34,136 nt of DNA, from positions 1 to 34,136 of the forward strand of contig JAJDZM010000202.1 of assembly GCA_022824615.1 (NCBI GenBank), read 5' to 3'. Position numbers and translations under genes: made by a program. Position 1 is the first letter of the stretch. Every line of letters begins with the position of its first letter. This stretch comes from Candidatus Binatia bacterium (lineage in GTDB: Bacteria > Desulfobacterota > Binatia > Bin18). Positions 1 to 8,098 of this stretch are shown piece after piece. The notes beneath the pieces are model-generated. The model ran no database searches, was not told where the DNA came from, and worked only from the letters and a program-made list of their open reading frames with translations.

Positions 1-561
1 CCATCAGCCTTCGGGTGGGTCGGTATTATCGCTTCCAGCCTGGGGGTGATGCTGATGAACCTCAGCAAAGAGGGCGGGCCCGCGGGCCTGCGCCGAGCCT
101 TGCATTTTGACCTGGGCGCCTTGCTCGCTCTTGGGTGCGCCGTCTTTCTGGTGCTCGCCAGCTTTCTGTTGAAGGAGGCGACCACGGAGTTTGCCGCCCT
201 CAATCCGCACCTTGGAACAAGTCGCTTCGAGGCTGCTGTACACGCTGTGTTTCATACCACCTGGATGGAGGTTGTGATGCTGACGGCCTACCTGTGGTGG
301 CTGAAGCGCGAGGAATTGCAGGATATTCCAATGCACTGGCATCGGATGTCGTTCATTGGGGCGGCAAGTTTTTGCGGCAGCATCTGTGCCTTTTGGTCAT
401 ACTCGTTGACCCTGGTGGTATACGCCAAGGCAGTCGCTCAAATTGAAGCCGTGGTGGCCATTGGGCTGGCTCTCGTGCTGTGGCGTGAACACGAAGTCTG
501 GCGTCAGCTCCCCGGTATAGTCCTCGTGCTGATCGGAATAGCGCTGGTTCTGCTGGGGTGA
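1..561 (+). CDS. EamA/DMT-type membrane transporter, C-terminal part (5' end outside window)
   Basis: The reading frame is open from base 1 and ends at TGA 559-561, so only about 186 C-terminal residues are seen. At least five hydrophobic helices are visible: the opening GWVGIIASSLGVMLM segment, one around ALLALGCAVFLVLASFLL, one around MEVVMLTAYLWWL, one around FIGAASFCGSICAFWSYSLTL and a last one ending VLIGIALVLLG at the stop. The sequence VVYAKAVAQIEAVVAIGLALVLWRE followed by a final short helix matches the end of EamA-domain (drug/metabolite transporter) proteins, where the last repeat carries a helix, a short charged loop and a closing helix. The substrate cannot be read from the sequence. 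No terminator is evident in the 150 bases that follow. The alternative is another small multi-helix permease of the same superfamily. Confidence 0.7.
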   Translation, partial: PSAFGWVGIIASSLGVMLMNLSKEGGPAGLRRALHFDLGALLALGCAVFLVLASFLLKEATTEFAALNPHLGTSRFEAAVHAVFHTTWMEVVMLTAYLWWLKREELQDIPMHWHRMSFIGAASFCGSICAFWSYSLTLVVYAKAVAQIEAVVAIGLALVLWREHEVWRQLPGIVLVLIGIALVLLG

Positions 562-714
562 ACTCTATAGTTCACGGAAGAAACATTATCAGATGCAAAT
601 AGAAAATAGATAGGACAGTGCGAGTAGGGACGTCGGCAATACGCCGTATCTTTGACCTTACCCGCCCGCTTCACCTAGTCGTCAGCGGAGAATAGTTGTA
701 CGATCTTTTTGAGG

Positions 715-806
715 AACCCACCCCGGCCCTTCGGGCCACCCCTCCCAAGAGGGGAGCTTTTTTATCCCCTCCTCGGAGGGGTGCCGCGTAAGCGGCGGGG
801 TGGGTT
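715..806. repeat. Nested GC-rich palindromic repeat upstream of the dehydrogenase gene
   Basis: The outer arms AACCCACCCC (715-724) and GGGGTGGGTT (797-806) are exact reverse complements. Inside are smaller hairpins: GGCCCTTCGGGCC, CCCCTCCCAAGAGGGG, CCCCTCCTCGGAGGGG and GCCGCGTAAGCGGC, around a central CTTTTTTAT. The whole can fold into a cruciform or a multi-branched RNA. It is non-coding; an open frame runs through it into the downstream gene, but a good ribosome-binding site only appears after it. Similar AACCCACCCC-bounded elements are scattered in many bacterial genomes; that statement is from memory, not a search. Confidence 0.75.
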
Positions 807-915
807 ACCCCCGACCCGGCGGCCCCCACGCTTGGCGAGCGCTGGTTCCTGGGAATGTGCATGGCACGTCCGAGGAGGAGAAAAGGGAGAGAGGGCAGGA
901 AAGGAGTGTCTGGCT

Positions 916-3360
916 ATGAACCTTCCTTCGCATACGCAGGTCGTCATTATTGGCGGTGGAATAATCGGTTGCAGCGTCGCCTACCACCTCTGTAAACTTG
1001 GCCTCACCGATGTGGTCCTGCTCGAACGCAAAAGCCTCACCAGCGGTACCACCTGGCACGCGGCCGGTCTGGTGGGACAATTGCGGGCCACCCAGAATCT
1101 GACCAGACTCGCCCAATATACGACGACGCTCTTGCAGGAACTTGAAGCCGAAACCGGACAAGCAACCGGCTTTAAGCAAACCGGCTCCCTGGCTATTGCC
1201 AATAATGCCGAGCGTTTTGAGGAGCTGAAGCGCGGTGCGTCCATGGCCAAATGCTTTGGGCTTGAGGTGGAAGTGATCGGCCCGCGGGAGGCAGCCGAGC
1301 TGTGGCCGCTCATGAATGCCTCGGATCTGGTGGGAGGGGTGTATTTACCGGGTGACGGGCAGACGAACCCAACCGATACGACCCAGGCCTATGCCAAGGG
1401 TGCCAAAATGCGCGGCGCCCGGATCTTCGAGAATGTAAAGGTGACCGGCGTTCACCAAAAAGACGGCAGGGCCAGCGGAGTGACAACCGAATACGGCGAC
1501 ATCCACTCGGAATATGTCGTCAATTGTGCCGGTATGTGGGCGCGGCAGGTCGGTCGCCTGACCGGGGTCAGCATTCCCCTGCACGCGGCGGAACACTTTT
1601 ACGTGGTGACCGAGCCGATTGCCGGTCTGGCCTCCGGTTTACCGACGCTGCGCGACCCTGGCAGCGCGACGTATTTCAAGGAAGAAGTCGGTTGTGTGCT
1701 GGCCGGTTTCTTTGAACTCCAGGCCAAGCCGTGGGGTAGGGGCGGCGAGGCCGTTCCCGAAGACTTTGCGTTTGGCACTTTTGGTGAGGACTGGGACCAT
1801 CTTGAGGATGTGTTCAAGCAGGCCATGCACCGTCTGCCGGCGTTGGAGACCGCGGGAATCAAACTTTTTCTTAACGGGCCCGAAAGTTTCACCCCGGACG
1901 ACCGCTACCATTTGGGCGAAGCGCCTGAGCTCAAGAATTTCTATGTTGCCGCGGGCTTTAACTCTATCGGTATCCAGTCTTCCGGCGGGGCCGGGAAGGT
2001 CCTGGCCGAATGGATTGCGCACGGCTATCCGCCCGTCGATCTATGGGACGTTGATATTCGACGCAACCGGCCCTTCCAGAATAACCGTCGCTATTTGGAA
2101 AAGCGGGTCTCGGAAACCCTGGGGCTTCTATACGATATGCACTGGCCGTTCCGGCAGTATGCAACAAGCCGCAATGTGCGTATGTCACCTCTGCACGACC
2201 GCCTGGCCTCCCAGGGGGCGTGTTTCGGTGAAGTTGCTGGCTGGGAGCGGGCAAACTGGTTTGCTCCTCCGGGTGTGGAACCCAGGTATCAATATTCGTA
2301 CGGCAAACAGAACTGGTTTGCCTATTCGGCGGCCGAGCACCGGGCCGTGCGCGAGAATGTCGGTCTGTTCGACCAGACCTCCTTCAGCAAATTTCTCCTC
2401 CAGGGGCGGGACGCGCTAAGCGTGCTTCAGCGTCTGTGCGGGAACCAGATTGATGTTGTGCCAGGCAAGGTGGTCTACACCCAAATGCTGAATGAGCGGG
2501 GCGGAGTCGAGGCCGATGTGACCGTCACCCGTGTTGCTCCGGACTGTTTCTACATCGTAGACGCCGCAGCCACGCAGACCAAAACCTTTTCCTATATCCA
2601 GTCGCATATTACTATGGACGAATACGCCTTTCTCACCGACGTGACCTCAGCCTATGCCGTGCTCGGTGTGATGGGTCCGAATGCCCGGACGCTCCTGAGC
2701 GGCTTGACCGATGCGGACCTCTCCAATCAATCCTTCCCGTTTGCCAGCTCGCGGGAAATCGACTTTGCCGATGCCAGCCTGCGGGCCATCCGTATTACCT
2801 ATGTGGGTGAGTTGGGCTGGGAGCTGCATATCCCGACTGAATTTGCTCTTTCGGTCTATGACGCTCTGACTCGGGCCGGTCAGGCTCTGTCACTCCAACA
2901 CTGCGGCTATCACGCCCTCAATTCCTTGCGCATGGAAAAAGCCTATCGCCACTGGGGCCATGACGTGACCGATGAGGAAACGCCGCTCGAAGCCGGGCTG
3001 GGGTTTGCCGTCCGGCTGAATAAAGACCACTTCCTGGGCCGAGAAGTCCTGCTGGAGCAAAAACACAAGGGTGTCAAAAAACGGCTGGTTCAGTTTGCGT
3101 TAGAAGACCCGGAGGCATTGCTCTATCACAACGAACCTATCTGGCGAGATAACGAAATTGTCGGCTTTATTACCTCCGCGATGTTCGGCCATACCCTGGG
3201 GGCGGCCATTGGCCTGGGGTATGTCAATCATGCGGAGGGCGTCACGCCCGAATATATTCAGTCCGGTCGCTATGAAATCGAGGTTGCGGGCAGGCGTATT
3301 CCGGCTCGGGCTTCGCTACGGCCCTTATACGACCCGGAGAACGAGCGGATAAAAGTATAG
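916..3360 (+). CDS. FAD-dependent dimethylglycine/sarcosine dehydrogenase-like protein with GcvT domain
   Basis: This 814-aa protein has the architecture of dimethylglycine and sarcosine dehydrogenases, which demethylate N-methylated glycine and can pass the one-carbon unit to tetrahydrofolate. The N-terminus has an FAD Rossmann motif (VVIIGGGIIGC, residues 9-19) and LTSGTTWHAAG, in which His48 matches the histidine that carries covalent FAD in this family. GPESFTPD and AAGFNSIGIQSSGG belong to the DAO domain. From about residue 430 the protein is a GcvT/aminomethyltransferase-type domain (GLFDQTSFSKF, VVYTQMLNERGGVEADVTV, YVGELGWELHIP, LRMEKAYRHWGHD). The start at 916 is chosen because AAGGAG lies 9 bases upstream (901-906) and the protein then begins directly at the FAD motif; upstream in-frame sequence is the palindromic repeat. 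Which methylated amine it uses is not decided by sequence alone. Confidence 0.9.
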   Translation: MNLPSHTQVVIIGGGIIGCSVAYHLCKLGLTDVVLLERKSLTSGTTWHAAGLVGQLRATQNLTRLAQYTTTLLQELEAETGQATGFKQTGSLAIANNAERFEELKRGASMAKCFGLEVEVIGPREAAELWPLMNASDLVGGVYLPGDGQTNPTDTTQAYAKGAKMRGARIFENVKVTGVHQKDGRASGVTTEYGDIHSEYVVNCAGMWARQVGRLTGVSIPLHAAEHFYVVTEPIAGLASGLPTLRDPGSATYFKEEVGCVLAGFFELQAKPWGRGGEAVPEDFAFGTFGEDWDHLEDVFKQAMHRLPALETAGIKLFLNGPESFTPDDRYHLGEAPELKNFYVAAGFNSIGIQSSGGAGKVLAEWIAHGYPPVDLWDVDIRRNRPFQNNRRYLEKRVSETLGLLYDMHWPFRQYATSRNVRMSPLHDRLASQGACFGEVAGWERANWFAPPGVEPRYQYSYGKQNWFAYSAAEHRAVRENVGLFDQTSFSKFLLQGRDALSVLQRLCGNQIDVVPGKVVYTQMLNERGGVEADVTVTRVAPDCFYIVDAAATQTKTFSYIQSHITMDEYAFLTDVTSAYAVLGVMGPNARTLLSGLTDADLSNQSFPFASSREIDFADASLRAIRITYVGELGWELHIPTEFALSVYDALTRAGQALSLQHCGYHALNSLRMEKAYRHWGHDVTDEETPLEAGLGFAVRLNKDHFLGREVLLEQKHKGVKKRLVQFALEDPEALLYHNEPIWRDNEIVGFITSAMFGHTLGAAIGLGYVNHAEGVTPEYIQSGRYEIEVAGRRIPARASLRPLYDPENERIKV

Positions 3361-3401
3361 GAATAGGTTTCCCCCAGAGGAGAGGAGGCTCCCTACGCCG
3401 A

Positions 3402-3456
3402 AAAGAGTAAACGTGTCCTCCAATAGACAGGCAGATGCTGGACACGTCTACTCTTT
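3402..3456 (+). repeat. 55-bp palindromic element, copy A
   Basis: Left arm AAAGAGTAAACGTGTCC, a 21-base centre, right arm GGACACGTCTACTCTTT; the arms pair over 16 of 17 positions. It lies between the converging dehydrogenase and coxG-like genes and could act as a two-way terminator. Its right end supplies the last codons and the TAG stop (3448-3450) of the minus-strand coxG-like gene. Five more copies occur in the window. Confidence 0.9.
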
Positions 3457-3897
3457 GAAATGTTTTGCAACGTTCCGGGCGAACTTGGCTACGATCCTAT
3501 CCGCCTTTTTCCGAATGACGGGTTGGCCAAACTCCCCCAGTTTGCCCATGAGCCGGGCTTCGGTCTGGATGGACAGTTGGGTTTGCGCCTCCTCTTGCTC
3601 GACTAATGTCAGCTCGGCACTAATATGGACGCCGCCGCCAACGCGGCGGTCGTTCGCTTCCGCTCTGCCAACCGCCCGCCAATTTATTTGGTCGAGTTCC
3701 TGTATGCTCAGCTCGCCCTGTAAGGTGAGTCGAATAGGCCCGAATGTGATTTTCATCCGGCCGGCATATTGATCCTCTCCGGTGGCGACAACCTCACTCA
3801 CCCCGGGCATACAAATCGCCATCTGAGGAACATCTATGAGAAAATTCCACAGGGTTTCACGCGCAACCGGGACCGTACAGCTATGCTCAAAGTTCAT
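3448..3897 (-). CDS. coxG: CoxG-like SRPBCC protein
   Basis: This 149-aa protein matches the CoxG/CO dehydrogenase subunit G family, START-like (SRPBCC) fold proteins that accompany molybdenum hydroxylases and in carboxydotrophs help anchor or mature the enzyme. Family features seen are the opening F-E-H-S-C-T-V-P-V-A-R-E-T-L-W-N-F-L-I-D, the CMPGVSEV segment and the YAGRMKITFGPI strand. It is the last gene of the operon: its ATG overlaps the TGA of the FAD subunit as ATGA (3894-3897). There is no C-terminal membrane helix, which some longer CoxG proteins have. The final KHFKE and stop codon lie partly inside palindromic element A, so the native C-terminus may have been altered by that insertion. 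Confidence 0.85.
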   Translation of the reverse strand: MNFEHSCTVPVARETLWNFLIDVPQMAICMPGVSEVVATGEDQYAGRMKITFGPIRLTLQGELSIQELDQINWRAVGRAEANDRRVGGGVHISAELTLVEQEEAQTQLSIQTEARLMGKLGEFGQPVIRKKADRIVAKFARNVAKHFKE

Positions 3898-4778
3898 ACG
3901 TTTCCGCTCGCTCCCCTGGCTTGTGTCACGGCCTGTTCGATGGCTCGCTGGGTAAAGACGACGGCCATGTCACGCTTGTATTCCACCGAGCCGCGAAAGT
4001 CCGCGAGAGGGTCGACCTCTTCCGCAACAAGAGCGGCAGCGGCATGAATAACCTGCGGGGTCGGCGCTTGGCCCCGGAGGGCTGTTTCAACTGCACGTAC
4101 CCGCAGTGGGGTTGCCGCGGCCGCGCCCAAGGCGAGGCGGGCCCGGATAATAGTGTCGCCGTCCAAGGAGACCAGTGCGGCAACGGCAATAGTTGCGTAA
4201 TCGTCATGCGTCTGAGGCAGGAATTTAAGGAAAGCGGTTCCTGTGTCGGCAGGTTGGGGCGGAATGATAACTGTGGTGATGAGCTCTTCGGGTTCGAGCG
4301 CGGTTTCATAATAATCGACAAAAAAGTCGCTCAACTCAATTTCCCGCTCGCCGTGGTGCGATTGGACTCGAAGCCGTGCGTCCAGAACGAGCAACGCGGG
4401 AGGGGGGTCCTGGTTGGGGTCGGCATGCGCCAATGAACCGCCAAGAGTTGCAGCCGTTCGAATCCGGACGCTGGCCACGTGCCGAAAGGTTGTCGCCAAA
4501 AGGGGAAGGCGGTGTTGAATCAGGGCCGAGGTTTCTATGGTCCGGTGCGAACACAACGCCCCAATCGTGAGGCCGCTGTTGGGCCGAATCTCAGCGAGTT
4601 CCGGGCTGTGCGCCAGTTGGCGGAGGCCGATCAGATATGCAGGCTGCACCAGACGTTGCTTCATCAGGTTGATCAGCCCGGTCCCACCAGCCAGGACTTT
4701 GGCGTCTTCGCCGTGCTGTTCAAGCAGAGCCAATACCTCTTCGAGGCTTTCCGGCTCGACATATTCAAAGGTAATCAT
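3894..4778 (-). CDS. Molybdenum hydroxylase FAD-binding subunit (CoxM/XdhB-like)
   Basis: This 294-aa protein is the medium flavin subunit of a xanthine dehydrogenase/CO dehydrogenase-family enzyme; it takes electrons from the 2Fe-2S subunit to FAD and an external acceptor. Visible motifs are KVLAGGTGLINLMK (FAD pyrophosphate loop, usual form AGGTDL) and ATLGGSLAHADPNQDPP (second FAD loop), followed by the CO-dehydrogenase flavoprotein C-terminal domain. The start at 4778 is chosen because its ATG overlaps the stop of the 2Fe-2S gene (ATGA, 4775-4778), the protein then begins with the usual MITFEYVEPESLEEV, and the length is typical. A longer in-frame extension to 4952 has no family similarity. 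It also overlaps the next gene by ATGA, so translation is probably coupled through the operon. Confidence 0.92.
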   Translation of the reverse strand: MITFEYVEPESLEEVLALLEQHGEDAKVLAGGTGLINLMKQRLVQPAYLIGLRQLAHSPELAEIRPNSGLTIGALCSHRTIETSALIQHRLPLLATTFRHVASVRIRTAATLGGSLAHADPNQDPPPALLVLDARLRVQSHHGEREIELSDFFVDYYETALEPEELITTVIIPPQPADTGTAFLKFLPQTHDDYATIAVAALVSLDGDTIIRARLALGAAAATPLRVRAVETALRGQAPTPQVIHAAAALVAEEVDPLADFRGSVEYKRDMAVVFTQRAIEQAVTQARGASGNV

Positions 4779-5245
4779 GTGGAGACCTTTCCGTCCGCCA
4801 CCGCTTGGATCGACTCGATGATTTTGTAATAGCCGGTACAGCGGCACAGATTGCCCATCATCCAGCTTTGAATCTCGTCCTTTGACGGATGGGGGTTTTC
4901 GTCCAATAACGCCTTGGCCGACATGATCTGACCTGGCGTACAAATGCCGCACTGAAAGCCGCCATAATCGATAAACGCTTTTTGGAGCGGGTGCAGTCTG
5001 TCGCCTTCAGTCAGCCCTTCGATGGTGGTGACTTCACAGCCGTCTGCGGTGACCGCGAGAGTCAAACAGGAACTGACGGGCTGACCGTCAAGCAGGACGG
5101 TACACGCTCCGCACACGCCCACGCTACAGCCTTCTTTGGTCCCCGTGAGATCAAGCCCGTTGCGTAACAAGTCGATGAGCAGGGTGTTATCAGGAATGTC
5201 TCGCTCAACCGCTTGGCCGTTGACTCGGAGTTGAATGGGTTTCAT
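4775..5245 (-). CDS. Molybdenum hydroxylase [2Fe-2S] subunit (CoxS/XdhC-like)
   Basis: This 156-aa protein is the small iron-sulfur subunit. The plant-ferredoxin-type cluster is held by Cys40, 45, 48 and 60 (GCSVGVCGACTVLLDG ... SSC), and the helical second cluster by Cys99, 102, 134 and 136 (QCGICTPG and NLCRCTGY). All eight ligands are present and the length matches the family. It lies two bases after the stop of the large subunit gene and overlaps the FAD subunit gene by four bases. The protein carries electrons from the molybdenum site to FAD and would be cytoplasmic; no export signal is seen. Confidence 0.95.
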   Translation of the reverse strand: MKPIQLRVNGQAVERDIPDNTLLIDLLRNGLDLTGTKEGCSVGVCGACTVLLDGQPVSSCLTLAVTADGCEVTTIEGLTEGDRLHPLQKAFIDYGGFQCGICTPGQIMSAKALLDENPHPSKDEIQSWMMGNLCRCTGYYKIIESIQAVADGKVST

Positions 5246-5247
5246 GT

Positions 5248-7545
5248 CTAGCTGTTTCCCCTACGCATCGTTCTTGAACGTGCTGTTTTTTCTCGGAGGG
5301 CCGCATAGACTTTTTCTGCGGTTACGGGCAAATCCATCAGACGAACCCCCACCGCATCAAAGACGGCGTTTGCCACCGCGGCCGGTACAGCCACATTGCT
5401 ATGCTCGCCAATGGCCTTGCCCTCATATGGGGCAGGGCCGGCGTCGCTTTCGACCAGCACGGTTTTCATCTCTGGAATATCCATGCTGGTCGGCAGTTTA
5501 TAGTCACCCAGATGAACATTCGTCACGGCTCCGTCCTGCACAATCAGATGTTCGGTCAGGGCGTGGCCGACCCCTTGGATCGCCCCGCCTTCAACTTGTC
5601 CCTGATGGGTGAGCGGATTGAGAACCGTGCCGACATCGTGCGCAGTGGTGAGTTTCTGCAGGGTCACCTGGCCGGTTGCCGGGTCAACTTCGACTTCGGC
5701 TATTTGAGCGCAGAATGAGGTTACATCCATGGGGGCTTCCGCTACATATTCTCCGGTATAGCGTAACGGCAGCTCTTCCCGGTCGGCGAGTGCGGCCATC
5801 AGCGTGGGAAGGGTAAGGCGCTGTTCGTTCGTATTCACAAACTCACCCGCCCGATATGCAACCTGCTCCGACGGAGTTTCCATATGACGCGCTGCAAATG
5901 CGGTGAGCCCTTCCTTTAACCTTTGAACAGCGGCAAGGGTCGCCTGGCCGGCCATATGCGTCAGACGACTTCCCCCGGCACCTACTTCCCAAGGGGCGGA
6001 GTCGGTACTCCCCTGTACGACCCGGACGGATTCCAAAGGGACCTGTAATTCTTCAGCCACAACCTGCTGTAGAACCGTATACGAGCCGGTACCGGTATCG
6101 GCCGCTCCCGTCATAAGGGTCAGCGTAGCGTCGGCAGCTATGCTCAAGGTTGCACTCGACGGCCCAAAAGCGCCCGGCTCACGGTCATACATGCCTATGC
6201 CGCGCCCTCTATTGGCTGCCTTTTCTGCGCCCCACTTTGCTTCCTTAGCTGCGGCCTCCAGCGTCTCTTTGCAGCGAATTTTCTTCCACTTTTCACCCAG
6301 CGGGGCGGCGTCGCCTTCGATGAGCGTATTGCGGAGCCGAAACTCCAAGGGATCAAGCCCCAGTTCCTGGGCAATGAGGTCCATATGGCTCTCAACCCCA
6401 AAAACGATCTGCGGCGCACCCGGTGCGCGCATATGCCCGGCGGGCACGGTGTTGGTGTAGACCCGGAAGACTTCAATCTCGACATTGGGCATCCGATACG
6501 GACCGGCGGCATGAACACTGCCGTGCACGGTATGCAGGGGCGTGAAGGCGCTATAGGCCCCGCAGCTAAAAACCAGCCTGGCCTTGCGGGCAACAATCCG
6601 GCCGTCGGCGTCTACGCCGGTCCGGAGCGTAATGACTGCCGGATGACGCGGATTGCCGGCTAACAGTTCTTCGGTATAGCTCATAACCATTTTGACCGGT
6701 CGGCCGGCGGCTGCGGCCAAGTGATAGCACACGACGCTATCCATGAGTGAGCCTTTTCCCCCAAAATCACCGCCAATAGGCGCGGTGTTGACGCACACAC
6801 GGTCCTCGGCCACATCGAGCGCAGCCGCAAACTGAGCCTGGGCCACAAAGGGGGTCTTATTGGAAATCCACAGATTGACTTTGCCGTCCGGCTCAATCTG
6901 GACGACGCTGGCGTGCGGCTCGATATAGCCCTGATGAACCGGGGGAATGGTAAACGTATGGGTAAACTCGCGAGCGGCTTGGGCAAAGCCGGCTTCAATA
7001 TCACCATGGGTGTAGAATACCTGTGACACCACGTTGGGAATGTCGGGGTACAGACGGTCATCACCCGGATGCACAAAATCGGGCACAGGAGGATGGGTAT
7101 AGGTGCTGGTGTCGGCATGGACGCGCGGTGCATCTTCCTGCATGGCCTTGACCGGATCAAAGACCGCAGGCAAAGCTTCATACTCGACCGCTATGCGGGT
7201 AAGGGCTTCCTCGGCAATATCCATGGACTCAGCCGCCACCGCGACCACCTTCTCGCCCACAAAACGGACCACATCACGCGCGAGGACGGGCTTGTCCAAA
7301 AAGAAACGACCGATACGGCGGTCCGGCAGCTCCGCACCGGTAATGACCGCGTGGACACCGGCCAGCGCTTTTGCCTGCGAGGTATCAATCGAGACAATGC
7401 GTGCGTGGGGAAACGGGCTGCGCAGGCATTTGCCATACAGCAAACCGGGCAGACGAATATCCGCGGTATAGCGGGCCTGCCCGGTTACTTTTGACGGTCC
7501 TTCTACATGGCCCGCCGGTTGCCCAACGCTGGCTAAATCCATCAT
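5248..7545 (-). CDS. Molybdopterin-binding large subunit, xanthine dehydrogenase/CoxL family
   Basis: This 765-aa catalytic subunit starts with the aldehyde oxidase a/b hammerhead domain (SKVTGQARYTADI through VEYEALPAV), followed by the molybdopterin domain (PIGGDFGGKG about residues 256-265, the GHMRAPGAPQ loop about 370-380, GGSRLTHMAGQA) and the catalytic-glutamate loop KAIGEHSNVAVPAA near residue 714. The loop that is AYRCSFR in true form I CO dehydrogenase is GHMRAPGAPQ here, so CO is not the expected substrate; an aromatic, heterocyclic or aldehyde compound is more likely. The start at 7545 is chosen over a GTG at 7557 because GGAGGG precedes it with normal spacing. It is the first gene of the L-S-M-G operon and diverges from the 109-aa gene. 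Confidence 0.9.
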   Translation of the reverse strand: MMDLASVGQPAGHVEGPSKVTGQARYTADIRLPGLLYGKCLRSPFPHARIVSIDTSQAKALAGVHAVITGAELPDRRIGRFFLDKPVLARDVVRFVGEKVVAVAAESMDIAEEALTRIAVEYEALPAVFDPVKAMQEDAPRVHADTSTYTHPPVPDFVHPGDDRLYPDIPNVVSQVFYTHGDIEAGFAQAAREFTHTFTIPPVHQGYIEPHASVVQIEPDGKVNLWISNKTPFVAQAQFAAALDVAEDRVCVNTAPIGGDFGGKGSLMDSVVCYHLAAAAGRPVKMVMSYTEELLAGNPRHPAVITLRTGVDADGRIVARKARLVFSCGAYSAFTPLHTVHGSVHAAGPYRMPNVEIEVFRVYTNTVPAGHMRAPGAPQIVFGVESHMDLIAQELGLDPLEFRLRNTLIEGDAAPLGEKWKKIRCKETLEAAAKEAKWGAEKAANRGRGIGMYDREPGAFGPSSATLSIAADATLTLMTGAADTGTGSYTVLQQVVAEELQVPLESVRVVQGSTDSAPWEVGAGGSRLTHMAGQATLAAVQRLKEGLTAFAARHMETPSEQVAYRAGEFVNTNEQRLTLPTLMAALADREELPLRYTGEYVAEAPMDVTSFCAQIAEVEVDPATGQVTLQKLTTAHDVGTVLNPLTHQGQVEGGAIQGVGHALTEHLIVQDGAVTNVHLGDYKLPTSMDIPEMKTVLVESDAGPAPYEGKAIGEHSNVAVPAAVANAVFDAVGVRLMDLPVTAEKVYAALREKTARSRTMRRGNS

Positions 7546-7625
7546 AGTGCCCTCCACAGTCAGACACGACCCAAAGTACGGATATCGTCATGAATCCTTT
7601 TCACAGTCAAGCGCCGCAGGCTAGA

Positions 7626-7655
7626 TTGACCTGAAAGGTCGCGGGTCAGTATAGT
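7626..7655 (+). promoter_or_regulatory. Putative sigma-70-type promoter for the 109-aa gene
   Basis: TTGACC (7626-7631) and TATAGT (7650-7655) each match the -35 and -10 consensus at five of six positions, with an 18-base spacer. The gene starts at 7688 with AGGAG shortly before it, so the leader would be about 25 bases. It lies in the divergent region shared with the molybdenum hydroxylase operon. Confidence 0.5.
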
Positions 7656-7687
7656 CGTGCCAGAGGAGAAAGTGTCAGGAGTTCTGC

Positions 7688-8017
7688 ATGTGTCTCTGGG
7701 AGCGAGTGGTTGGAATGCCGAGTTTCGATATCGGGGTCGGACATGGTTCTGCCTATCACCTGGTTGAAGAAAATATCGCGCACTACGTGGTCAAGGCGTA
7801 TCGCGGCCGGCCCGAGCGTGCGCTGACGGCCGGCAGCATTGTTCGACATATTATACAGGAACTGGGCGTGACCGGATTCTCCTTACAACCGGAGCACATT
7901 ATGAAGTGGGTCTCGGTATTTGAGGAACGGACGGGCCGAAAGATTCTCGAAGCGGAGACCGGCACGTTTCCGGTACGCTACCGGTGTGTATATCACAAAG
8001 ATATTCGGATTCTCTGA
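7688..8017 (+). CDS. Hypothetical 109-aa protein
   Basis: I do not recognise this family. The protein is soluble, with no signal peptide or membrane helix. It has a histidine-containing N-terminal half (FDIGVGHGSAYHLVEENIAHYVV), a middle helical stretch with GSIVRHIIQELGVTGFSLQPEHIMKWVSVFEERTG split by short turns, and a basic C-terminus ending KDIRIL. The start at 7688 is supported by AGGAG six bases upstream. It stands alone: a recognisable promoter lies ahead and a strong terminator follows 25 bases after the stop, so it is a monocistronic unit between the molybdenum hydroxylase operon and the amidohydrolase. No function is assigned. Confidence 0.7.
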   Translation: MCLWERVVGMPSFDIGVGHGSAYHLVEENIAHYVVKAYRGRPERALTAGSIVRHIIQELGVTGFSLQPEHIMKWVSVFEERTGRKILEAETGTFPVRYRCVYHKDIRIL

Positions 8018-8042
8018 TCAGATGGCTGCCTGCTCCAGTCAA

Positions 8043-8078
8043 AACGGCCAAGGGCGGATACCCTTGGCCGTTCTTTTT
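8043..8078. terminator. Rho-independent terminator between convergent genes
   Basis: A perfect 12-bp stem (AACGGCCAAGGG / CCCTTGGCCGTT) with a six-base loop is followed on the plus strand by CTTTTTG. It ends the 109-aa gene. On the minus strand the stem is followed by only four T's, so it may also work, more weakly, for the amidohydrolase gene that ends at 8099. Confidence 0.88.
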
Positions 8079-8098
8079 GCGAGTGGTGCACTGAGATT

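Noticed and set aside
562-714. tRNA or small RNA gene in the spacer after the transporter
   Set aside because: No cloverleaf, conserved T-loop or terminator could be recognised.
709-915. Upstream in-frame extension of the FAD/GcvT dehydrogenase
   Set aside because: It runs through the palindromic repeat, gives a P/R/G-rich sequence unlike the family, and a good ribosome-binding site precedes ATG 916.
5248-7545. Calling the operon a carbon monoxide dehydrogenase
   Set aside because: The large subunit lacks the AYRCSFR active-site loop and the form II AYRGAGR loop; only family membership is supported.
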